Source of the DNA: Agaricus subrufescens
Lineage: Eukaryota > Basidiomycota > Agaricomycetes > Agaricales > Agaricaceae
Direction: 5' to 3'
DNA length: 64,000 nt
Assembly: GCA_029945375.1 (NCBI GenBank)
Contig: CM057066.1
Span: 372,001 to 436,000 of the forward strand
The translations under genes and the position numbers were made by a program. Of this stretch, positions 34,464 through 44,841 are shown in pieces. Position 1 is the stretch's first letter. Every line of letters begins with the position of its first letter. The notes under the pieces were generated by a model. That model was not told the origin of the DNA and searched no databases. It saw nothing but the letters and a program-made list of their open reading frames with translations.

Positions 34464-35777
34464 GAAGGAAAGAAAAAAAGTATAAGGTGTCCAGCGGTGC
34501 GAGCTAGTCTTAAAGAGCAGATGTGCGACGTTGGAGTCAAGCTGGTGGAAACACCCTTGCTTCTGATGACTCGATCAGGCGCCCAAATCAGTTGTCCCTA
34601 CTGTGATGCAATTGAGTCATACGAGACCTTAATAAAACTTGATAAACATCTCCCTATATCTCCAACGCTTCCGAGAGTAGAATGACAACACACTTAAACA
34701 CGATAAGAAGTTTATGAGATCAGTGGTTACTCATCTGGCCGAGTTTGATTTGTCTTTGTTGCTGAATTATCGGCCTGAATTTTTCATTGGTGAGATTAGG
34801 ATTCGTATAAAATGAGCCTGATTCAAGCCTTCACAGCATCACATTCAACAAAGTTCAACAGCTGATATGGTCGAGGTGGTGAGAACACACCTTGCTCTGA
34901 GAGCATCCTAATCAACATCAATCCTCGAGCAAAGACTGCTATGAACGCTACTTAGAACAGCTCTGTGTATCTGGATTCATTTTTGGGTCATTTTACACGA
35001 CTAAGACCTTCGTCAGTAGAGGATATGGTCATGGATTTGAAATTGGCGAGGGAGGGCTGAGAGCCATGTCAACGATTCGAAGTGTCTGTGAGTCAACCGA
35101 AAATTGGGGAGTTGGAGATGATAATGACACGAAGAGGGGGGAATCAAGGTCTATTTGTGACAGGGCATACTTTCACCCTGCGCAAGAGTAACTTCAGCAA
35201 GACTTGAGGGGCGCTTTCAGAGGATCACTGGAGGCGGCTTCGCATATAGAGTACATAACAGTATCGAATTGATGTGTGCGCTTTATCACAGGGCCTTAGA
35301 TGGAGAAAACATGTCACCAAACATGGGGACTTTAACCTATCCAGCCCATTTGTCAGACTTCAAAGAGTGTCGTGGAACACTCACCTAGATGCGTCCTAGT
35401 CCAAGAAAAATACCATTCACAAAGACATGGTAGCTGTTTGCAAAACCAGGAAGATGTCATTGGGTAATAGGAAGTAGTACGAGAATGCGTAGTATAATAC
35501 TCGAGAACCCGAGAGGTTACCTGCACGTGACCGCGCAAACGTAAACTACTAAATTTGCTTAAGTGGGGATTGCCACCAGCCGCGTAGTGAAAACGTCCGA
35601 AGTTCATAGTACGAATGACTTTTGGCGTTTTCAGGAATTGTATATTTTTGTATGTCCACGAAATCACATAATTCCATTTGCAGAATTCATAGAGATTTTA
35701 GCATCAGGACATGAAATTGAGAATGCAACAAATTTTTGAGTAAATGAAGGGAACCTTAAGTATTAATGCATGGTGCA
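34464..35777. other. intergenic region with a 7TM relic
   Basis: This is the 5' flank of the ABC transporter gene and 3' flank of the GST gene. Apart from the relic at 34961-35088 I see no gene. Confidence 0.5.
34961..35088 (+). pseudogene. relic of a third 7TM paralogue
   Basis: The + strand frame reads LCVSGFIFGSFYTTKTFVS, RGYGHGFEIGEGGLRAMSTI. It aligns with the TM2-loop segment of the 20.2-kb gene (FCISWVVFGLSYTTGTLISI, GYGHGI...EGGPRAMCTIQ). Neither the preceding TM1 nor the following TM3 is found nearby in a usable frame, so this is a fragment. Confidence 0.55.
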
Positions 35778-36593
35778 TTAGATCGAACCAGAAACACCAC
35801 CCTTGACAGCCTGCCAGGATGGACGACTAACGAGATCATTGAACCACCTCGCCACATTCGGCCTCTCCTCTATAGCATTACAACCTCCCCTAGCTAACAT
35901 ACTGCCATACGAAAGATGTTGAAGGTCGGCCAAAGTGATTTCCTGTAAGAAAGAAATCAGTTTTACTCTGAATTACTTCAAGAGATTGTAAGAGATACGA
36001 ACATCACCAGATAGGTATTTTTGTTTAGAGAGGATTTGTTCGTATGCATCCAAGCTTGTCGCAAGTTTTATTTTCATCTCCTCGACTTTCTTCTCATCAG
36101 TCTTTTGGCCAATCATACTGAGAATTTCCCGTCAGCAACTATGCCAATGATGCAGTTTTGGTCCTTACGGTTTCCAGACCGCCTCAAACACGATAGGATG
36201 GGCATATGCATCAAAGTTAGCCATTTCTATAGCGGCAGCTTGTTCGAACAAAGCTCGCTCCTTGAGTCCCTGCGGTATCAACTTTGTTCCTTGATCAGGG
36301 TATTTTTCTGCTAAATAGCGAATGATAGCTCTACTATCAAATAAGATGAATCCATTATCGTCCTGTAAGGGTTTTATTCTGTTGAACCGTGCTGAAAAAT
36401 ACAGTCAAGAATATGGACTCACGATATAAGGAATTTGCTCGAAAGGATTCTTGGCCTTAAACTCAGGCGTCTTGTGCTCGCCGTTGGCAAGATCAACTGT
36501 TACGAACTCGAAAGGAATGTTTTTCTCATGTAAGACGATGCCGACTCGAATAACGCTAGGCGACAAGGGGACCCCGTAGAGCTTGAGAACCAT
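35778..36593 (-). CDS. glutathione S-transferase (phi-like)
   Basis: Exons 36423-36593, 36169-36362, 36003-36117 and 35778-35942, 214 residues, a normal length. The N-terminal thioredoxin-like domain has LYGVPLSPSVIRV (Ser in the glutathione-activating position), PFEFVTVDLANGEHKTPEF, NPFEQIPYI and DDNGFILFDSRAIIRYLAEK (Ser of the glutathione gamma-glutamyl site); the alpha-helical C domain has KYLSGDEITLADLQHLSYG and RPNVARWFNDLVSRPSW. It conjugates glutathione to electrophiles in the cytosol. It lies about 1.3 kb upstream, in the same orientation, of an ABCC transporter that could export such conjugates; co-regulation is inference. Confidence 0.93.
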
Positions 36594-37236
36594 AGTATGT
36601 GATATGAGCAGAAGGATGAAACGTAGACGAAGTATGAATTGGTAGTATCACCAATCTTTGCTTGGTTTTATGCACTGTTCTCAGGTCTATTCATGTAATA
36701 GCAAGGACACGATCAAGGGTTCTTATGACTCGAGGAGAGCAGCCTATTCAATACAACCATTCATTTCCACAATTCTTTGATCGCGGTTGGCATATCAGCT
36801 TATTCCTACATCAGCTGACCTTCTCCGCTATCCGAATCTACGTCATTAACTCTCTCGTGAACGGGAAAACAATCCTGGTCGATGGATATCGATAGAAAAA
36901 ATATGTGGTCTAGATTCTGGCTACCGTGTTCTGAAATGCAAAGTAACCACAATGGCGCGTAATTATCAAAAGAGGTATCAATATCGAACCTGTGCTGGAA
37001 TTCTCGTTCGTCCAAATACTCAGAAAACCTGTTATGTCGACTGCGAAACCCAACTCTTCATCTTCAAACATCCCTCTCTACGTAGGGCCTTCATAAATTC
37101 ATAGTGATCGATCCTTCGAATACGACGCATGCAAGTAGAGGTAGTGGAATTAACCAAACACAAACATCTCTAGAGCCGACTTTGATACAGCAGGGTAATG
37201 CTTTCAATTCAAGCCAACGGGACGGCAAAGTAGTCT
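36594..37236. other. intergenic region, nothing seen
   Basis: 5' flank of the GST gene and 3' flank of the four-TM protein A gene. No feature noticed. Confidence 0.5.
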
Positions 37237-38100
37237 TCATTGTCGAATATCTTCTGCCTTTTCTCGTCGATGATACAATAAATGTTGAAACCACCTGCTA
37301 GCAGGCAGTACCATACTTTCCGCCCATGAAATCTTCCAGAATCCCACACCATAAACCACAACTTGAAGAAGCAAAGCAAAGCCAAATATAACCGCAACTA
37401 AAACCCGGATTTCAATCATCTGCCAAATCGTATACAGGACCGCGACACCAAAAAGTGCTTGACCAAGTCCTTGAATCCATAGAGTGAGATATTGGGTTCG
37501 AGTGGCAGCTTCAAGTCGTTGAGAATATTCTTCGCGACTGATGATTGAGGGTCGCCGGGAATATTTATGTTGATAGGCCAATATACAAGCACGACCACAG
37601 ACGAGGACATTTGAGACATTACAAGTGCCAGACAGGATGCAGAAAAACATCGCCAACTCGAAAGCCTGGTCTTGTTGGCCGATGACGTCTCCTGCCAAGG
37701 AGAGGAAGGCGGTGATAATCGTGGCACTAAAGATTGCTGACTACGTCGCAATGAGGGGTTCGTTGCGTGGCGGGCCGCGTGGAGGACGCTGCTTACAAGA
37801 AACACCGCTCTTCCCAATCTTATTGCGGAATCATCCAGGTCGTCCATATGTTCCCTATAACTGACTATTTGCGTTTCAGAAGATAGATTGATAGATCGAT
37901 ACTAGTTAAACCGCACAGGGCGCACCAGGAGTTGGGTTCTCAACAGGAGGTGCGATACCAGCGGGCCCAGTGGGAGACTTGATAGCTGTGTTCTCGATAC
38001 ACATTCCGTTCGAACTATTGTAAGCTGATGGTTGCAGTGATTGCCCCTTGCTTAGATTCGGAGGATAATTTTCGCCGACAGAGAGTGTAGAAGATGGCAT
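37237..38100 (-). CDS. four-TM membrane protein, family member A
   Basis: Exons 37926-38100, 37797-37864 and 37237-37740, 248 residues. A disordered N terminus (first exon) leads to SYREHMDDLDDSAIRLGRAV, then four hydrophobic segments: SAIFSATIITAFLSLA; ELAMFFCILSGTCNVSNVL; WIQGLGQALFGVAVLYTIWQ; VLVAVIFGFALLLQVVVYGV followed by GFWKISWAESM and a short basic tail. Conserved between TM2 and TM3 are CGRACILAYQ and EEYSQRLEA. The intron phases (1, then 0) are identical to those in three other family members at 50.4, 52.1 and 53.6 kb. I do not recognise a named family. The first intron's acceptor (37865) is preferred over a closer AG because only it matches the phase and the paralogues. Confidence 0.75.
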
Positions 38101-38590
38101 GTTGCTGGGGAGTAATCCAATCTTTGAACAATGATTAAATATCAGACCGCAGCCCAGGTTTGTTTGTAAGGGGTATTGCCGTGGTATGGCATTGTTTGAT
38201 ACACGAGGACGGGCGGGGGGTGTACGTCACGCGTTACGGCCGAGAGAAGATCCTTTGAATTTACGTCACAGCTGTTCTGCGACGGTTTACTGGGAAGCGG
38301 ACCCGCGTTGCATTGATTAGATAGCACTCGCATCTTCCTGAAACACGCAGGATGAGCACGAGAATGACGTGCAAAACAACCAACGGAAGCCCTTAGTTTC
38401 GAGTCAAAGGTACTGCTGTGAAGTGACACAGGCGAAACGACATTTGAGAGATCAACAGCCTTTGAATGATCAATTCATTCATAAACCCCTTGATTAAGAC
38501 ACAGCACAATACAAAAACTTCATCATCATGAGCAAGGATTCATAACATGTAGATAAGCATACAATATCCAGAACTTCTCGGACCATTGAT
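38101..38590. other. intergenic region, nothing seen
   Basis: 5' flank of four-TM gene A and 3' flank of the NCS1 permease gene. A 95-codon frame here has no signature. Confidence 0.5.
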
Positions 38591-40502
38591 TCAAAGTTTA
38601 CCCCTCCATCTGATTTCCAACCATCTGAAAACAAAGTAAAGAATCCCACTGACAGCAAACGCCATCTCGAAACCAATATCTCCCGTCGTCTTCGCAATAG
38701 GTCCAACATACCACACTTGATCCATACAAGGGACCACCAGTCCGAACGAAAAAATCACAGCTGCCACAGCAGGTATTCCAGTGGGTAACAAACTAGGCGA
38801 GTTCCACTTTTCGGTATCGTATAATGAGAAATCGCGTTTCCTGAAATATATATGCTCGACGAAGATGATAACAGCAAATGCCGCTGCCCAATATCCGAGT
38901 AAACCAAGAAAGTTGACGAGAGTTTCGTAGAACCTGTGTTGTCCGGCAATGGCAATAGGAATCACACTAGTAGGGGTGCGTGTCAGTCCAGTAAGAGAAT
39001 TCGGGTTTTCAGAAAATTTTTATGCCTACATTGCTGTGCCGACAAGGCAAAACGCATACCTCGGAATTCTCTGGAAAAAAGGTATACAGAGTTGAAGGTT
39101 GAACGCCATAGAATAAAATGTCACAGCCATGTTTCCGATCACTGATAGGCTGAGAAGGACAGTGAGAAACTTTCCGAAGCCGTGAACAGGCTGTAACATG
39201 GCTTCTAACAGGCCGCCTACATCCCCACTAAGATAACGTTCTTGCCAGAGTGGTACGGAAGGCGCGGCAGCCATGACTGCGGCACCCGCACACTGTATAG
39301 GTATCTAAAAGAACAAAAGTCAAGCTTTCCCTCCCGGCGAATAAATGGCATTAGAAACGCACGATGGAGAGTGCGAAGCCGAAGTAGACATACAGAAAGA
39401 TCTTCCAGCTATTACGTCTGTTGAGTAAAAAGACGTCATTACGAACTGTAATTCTCACCTCTTGACATCTTCCTTAAAGTACAAAGTGAAATCAGACGCG
39501 AGCGGGGTATACGTGATCGTAAAGCCAGCCAATGTCGACACAAAACTCAAAACACCCCTCGCTGTGGCCGGCTCGTAAGGGGTTCCGGACAAATGACTAC
39601 CGCCCAAACCAAGAGCGATCGCCAAGGTGACGATAATCGGAAACCACACAATGCGCTCATACCAATTGACGACAGAAAGCCCACAAAAGGAGACCAGGAG
39701 TGAAATGATCCCAATCACCACTATGCCAACTCTATTCGGATCCGAATCAACTCATGACTGCGATATTTGAATGGAGTAAGAACTTACGTCCAGCTGAGGT
39801 TCTGGTCTGAAACACTCGATAGGGCTTGTCCCCCGAGGATACAATTCAAAATAGAGAACCCACACATCCCAATAAGGTTAAGTAGACAGCACAACAGAAC
39901 TCCATAGTATCTGCCATGCATCTTATGAGCAACACAGCCTGATCCTCGCTCGGCGGATGAAACTCACCCGAATGAGTATCTCGATATTACCATTTGCCTC
40001 ATCCCCAATCTAGGCCCCCAAGTCGATCTAGGTTGCCATGTAAAAAAAAATTCGATCGTGGTTACCAGCAAAAAACGTACGCATAAGCCGGAAGGAGGCA
40101 AAACAACAACTCAAAAAACAATATCGTCAAGCACGAATCTCTGGTTCCCAAAGCGAATATAGCCGGACCGAGTGTACCGGCCGAGAATGAAAGGATATTA
40201 CAGTTTGCCGAAAACCAAACGAAGAACAACTTGTAGTATTGAGTGTCGTGACGTTCCTCTGGTGGGACAGGCTTGATACCTGTTTGACAGGGACGTATAT
40301 TCAGACATGTGGCTGCCTTGAACAAAGACAAAAAAAAAAAAAATGACGCCGCACCCCTAGATTCCAAGCCAATATTTTCCAATTTCGCTAATCTCCCTCC
40401 CCCAAAAATTTCGGTCGTTGCCAATTCGGTATCGGCAACCTTGGCCTCTTCACTGTCGCTCCGCAGCCTTGCGGGCATATGATCAATCTTTTCGCTAGAC
40501 AT
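38591..40502 (-). CDS. NCS1 purine/cytosine permease (Fcy2-like)
   Basis: Eight exons: 40355-40502, 40081-40279, 39968-40027, 39788-39910, 39459-39731, 39363-39417, 39030-39304 and 38591-38966, 502 residues with consistent phases. Landmarks: GIKPVPPEERHDTQYYKLFF, WFSANCNILSFSAGTLGPAI, RDSCLTILFFELLFC, WGPRLGMRQMVISRYSFG, ILGGQALSSVS, AGFTITYTPLASDFTLYF and a C-terminal HRFYETLVNFLGLLGYWAA. These match fungal NCS1 proton symporters for cytosine and purines, about 12 membrane segments in the plasma membrane. An homopolymer of 13 T lies in intron 1 on the coding strand. Substrate choice among cytosine, adenine, guanine and hypoxanthine cannot be told from sequence here. Confidence 0.93.
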
Positions 40503-42729
40503 AGAATGTTGCGCGCGCTAATTCTATGGAGATGGAAGGTTAAATTGGCACTCGAAAGAGGCAACCACCGAAAAAAGCTGACATGTGAATATCACAAGAT
40601 ATCACAAAAGAACGCTGCTTGATAGTTGTATACTGGTGATTGCTGTTGGGAGCGGCTATAATAGCGCTGCCTGCGAGGTGGGCAGCGTGAATGATCAAAG
40701 CGAAGCAACACTCTTCGATTGACGGTCTTTTAGTGTGGGAAGCATCTTGATAAATTCTCAGCATGACTTGATTGGTCCATAGATTTGGATAGACCAAATC
40801 AAGAGTTTACGTTAATTCAGTCCCTTCTCAAGCCAAGTTATTTGCATGCGTTGATAGAAAACGCGGGCGTCTCGTTGAACAAAGGACAAAGTCTCCAAAT
40901 GCGTATCAAGTTTTTTTTCGCAATGAGAGTATTTCCGCGAACACCCGCAATTGATGAGTAAGACTACGCGGCAATTCAGTTTTTTTTTTTTTTGTCAGGC
41001 GGAAAGCGGCTATCATTGAAGTAGCCGATCACCGGTCCCGACTGGTGCAATGGGCCTCCGCAGGATACGCGCGAACCGCGAGTACGGCCGTTCAAAATTC
41101 CTCGCACGTTTTTCTTATAATTGTTTCACCAAGATAGGAGGTGCGACGTTTTTATCAGTCGATCCGACCGTGGTTTCATTACTAACGCAGGAGTCAGAAC
41201 GTTGAATCTATTTAGTGACTAGCTCTCAGGCCCTCGATAAAAGTTGGTATCATATTCGTTCCGTGCTTCCCTTTTTCCATTTATCTTTTTTTGTATATGA
41301 CCCTTGTGTTATCTATCTTATTCTCTGGTCCTCGAAGCCCCGAGATTGTTTCATCGTAATTTTTCACTGCAGGGATCATTGAGTCCGCTAATAAGTACTG
41401 GACGAGGCTTCTGATTCACGACACTTTTAAATACAGAATATCTATCAACGAGTCACTAGTGGAAGTTGCCGCAAAATGTATACGCAGCAGATCCACGACA
41501 TCCAGGGTTTATATATATATCTATTGCAATGTGCTGTTTCAAGTATTTTTTACTTAGCCCTCCTCGCGCACGTTTCCTCGTTGATCATATACACTCATGC
41601 AAAACATATTTTTAAAACCAGTTTCAGTCTTTTGAAGACATAAGCGTCGGAGTAAAAAAGAAGACGATGTATAAGAAATCTTTTAGAGTTAAGGGAACAC
41701 AATCAACTCGAGTCAAAGTGAATTCAGAGATATAGCACTATGTCCGCGGTGGTGAGAAATCTCCAACTCGTACGAAACTAATCAAAAGAAAACCTGGATT
41801 TCTATCACCGAACGCAGACGTCTAACACGCCAGGGCCAAACCCATCTCGAAAAAAATTCTAGCTCGAACGCAACCCATCAACAAAGTGTCACCCAAGACA
41901 CCGAGATTACCCTTATCACAGTACGGCCAATTATTAAACGCCAGTGAGAGAACACTCGGCGCGCGAAAACTGTCTACGTGTCTATCACCAAAGATCGACA
42001 GGCAATTTTTCCAAACACAATTTTGACAGTAGCATTTACAGGTAAGACGCTCAGCTATATAAAGATAGTTCCCCGATGGTTTTCCCTTGTGATGCTTCTG
42101 ATCGAAAGATCGAGGATAGGTTGCATGCAGGAAATGCATTGTACTAGGCTTACCCTGAAAATAGACGTTTGATGGATCAGATCTTTGTATGATGTGGAGT
42201 GAAAAAAATATGATGGGTTTTGACTGTCGTTTTTTGTTGGGGTTTGGTTTCAATAGTTTGGCTAGCGCGCTGCGTAGATGGTAACTAAGGTAGATAGAAT
42301 ATGAGCCCTGTACGGAGATTTATGGACACACGCGCACTTGCTTGTGTCCCCTTGTCAATCCTTAAAATAACAAAAAAAAGACGTGATGCGCTTATCGAAA
42401 ATGAAAAAAATACAATAAATTAAGATCGTTCTTGAGTCATTGCAAACGGCCTTTCGAAAGGACTAACGCGGATAATTGTGCCACAGGACAGTGCAAAGGG
42501 GGGGGTCCACCCGCCGGCAGGCGAGAGAGTGTCAAAAAGTGACTTGTGCGTTCGGGATCGGAAGCTGTGCAGGAGTATATTCCAGGGGGGTATTTAATTT
42601 CCTCAGGGTGTATACATCAACCACCCGACAAAGTAACTAGCTGTTTCACACTATTTTTTTGATAAATTGTTAAAAATCACTGTCAACCTCTTGCGTGTCG
42701 CTGGAAAATATAGTTCAGTTTATTCTACA
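40503..42729. other. gene-poor region, left part
   Basis: About 2.2 kb with no convincing coding region. Minus-strand frames of 85 and 143 codons have no signature. No terminal repeats or transposase-like frame were found. Confidence 0.45.
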
Positions 42730-43010
42730 CACACCTAGTTGTGCAATTTTTTTTTGACAAGTAGACTCCGTGTTTTAATCTCCCTGCCGGAGTGGAGGTA
42801 CGGTGGCCCGAGCTGAGGAGGTGGGGGCGGGCAGCACTGCCACAATTGCGCTTGATGGGGTTTTGTGGACACACGTCCTCCTGCCGGAAACGTCATGTTT
42901 TGAATTTTGGAAATGCTCTGGGTTTGGTGGAGGCCAGGAATGTAGAGTAGAGGTATCAATCTAACCCTCGTAAATGTGATGTGTCGGTCTTGCTCGGGGG
43001 GTTTGATATA
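42730..43010 (+). repeat. diverged direct repeat, copy 1
   Basis: Shared blocks with copy 2, in the same order: TTTTTTTGAC, CTCCGTGTTT, TCCCTGCC, GGTGGNCGTAC-like, GGGNAGGCAG-like, ACAATTNTGATGGGG-like, GGTTTTGTGGA, CATGTTTTGAATTTT, GGTATNGATCT-like, CTCGGGGG and TTTGATATA. Sequence between blocks has drifted. No coding content. Confidence 0.5.
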
Positions 43011-43239
43011 AAAGTGTTCAGGCCTCCGAGGACGGGCGTTTCTCGAGCATTCCTTAGGGTAAGTACTACCATTACCACTGACAAGTGGCAGGCGTGCGTT
43101 TCACACTAAAAAACACCTTCGATAGATTATTTAGAACTGTCAGTGGGTCACTGACAACTTGCATTCACTCTGCAAAACAAAAAAAAGAAACTACGTCGAT
43201 GACGAGTTGTGTGCGGTACATCCGCACTCGCGCCAGCTG

Positions 43240-43660
43240 TACAAACCTTTTGCTTTTTTTTTGTTTTGTGTTTTTGACGTATAGTATAGCTCCGTGTTTG
43301 AGGTTCCCTGCCTCGGTGGACGTACAGCGGCTTGAAGAGGAGCAACAAGGGGGGGAAGGCAGGCAGGCATTGTCACTTTAGCTTTTACGTTGACACAATT
43401 TTGATGGGGAGGGTTTTGTGGATACACACGCACTAATCCTACTCTCTCTCTCTCCCTCCATCCTACCCGAGATGTCTACCACACCTGGTTCATGTTTTAT
43501 TTTTTTTCTCTTGCATGTTTTGAATTTTTTTTTTTTTTGGAAACGCACGCGAAAAAGAGCGTGAGGGTTTTTGGTGTGAGAGAGGCGGGGGAAATGGAAA
43601 GGTATTGATCTGTCCCTCTGTGACGGTTAAGCTCGGGGGTTTTGATATATGTACTTATTT
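43240..43660 (+). repeat. diverged direct repeat, copy 2
   Basis: This carries the same ordered blocks as the copy about 510 bases upstream, expanded by T-tracts and G-tracts. The two copies may be an old tandem duplication or two insertions of one element. I see no target-site duplication. Confidence 0.5.
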
Positions 43661-43824
43661 GGGGGTTAAAACAATTGACTTCAAGATAACCTAGTACGCG
43701 TTTTTTCAGAAACAACAGTATACTTGGACTATCAGTCAGAAAAATCACACGAGTCGGCTGGGAGTTGGGATTACACATACTACTTCAATTGTGCGCCCCC
43801 GGCAAAAAGATGCATACGGTGTGC

Positions 43825-43876
43825 AGATGTAGATGTAGATGTAGATGTAGATGTGTATGTATATATATATATATAT
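43825..43876 (+). repeat. hexanucleotide and dinucleotide microsatellite
   Basis: About five units of GATGTA are followed directly by an (AT)n run of about 17 bases. Confidence 0.9.
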
Positions 43877-44841
43877 CCCGGTTGTCCCGGAATATGGAAA
43901 GGATGAGCTCCGGTGACCTTTTGACCCCACATAGCCGGTGTTTCGGAAATTCAAACAAAGAAAGATTGATGCGGACTTTGAAATAGAGTCGTGTGCACTC
44001 TCTGTACTTTTCATTTATCCCGAATAATAGGACGAATAATGTATCATGTTAGCGGAGTCTTAAAGAGATGCTTATTCCATTTCGCAGAAGAGTCATGAGT
44101 GATGAAGCGTCCGATCAATGACAACTTGTAATTTAAATGTTAACCGTCGTTTAAGGTTGACACATGCACTTTGAGGTGATGTATAAAGTAACAAACGGGA
44201 TTGCGGCGCGACAAATAGGAAAAAAAACGTACGATGATATATGCGTTGGGGGGTTGAAGGATATTTATGGGTTCAGGTACCTTTATACATATTTGGGTGC
44301 CTTGACGACAAAGTCGGGACTGTGTCTAGATTAGATTCTTATGTCGCAAAGACTTTACTGCTGCTGTGGTTGTTAGCATGGGAGAGGAGATATGTGGGGT
44401 GGGGTTTAATCTACTTTTGGTTATTAAGATATGGGATGACGTTGGTGATATTAAATCACTGCTCTCATGATGCCCGTGTTCTTCCAGACCCTAGGCAAAT
44501 GCGATTTGCGATGGGTGACAGGAGCGAGTTCCTTGATCATTATTTTTTCAGGGACTCTACTTTGTTTCATTTTGTGTTGACCAGAGTAGCGTAGTAACGG
44601 AGCAAATGAGACTGGAGAATTGAGGGGTTCAGGTATGGCAAGACGTGGTACATTTAGACCCAAAAAGGGACCAACGGCAGAGACTCGACCCGCGAAAACC
44701 GGGAGGCGGGAAGAGCAGAGTAGGGTGCGGCGGGGGACGGCAGAGGAGCGAGGGGGACGGACGGGGGGCCGAAACGAGAACTGTTTCAGTGTGGGTATTT
44801 CTGGCGAGGCGCGACCCTGAGGCCTTGGCATTCGAGGCAAG

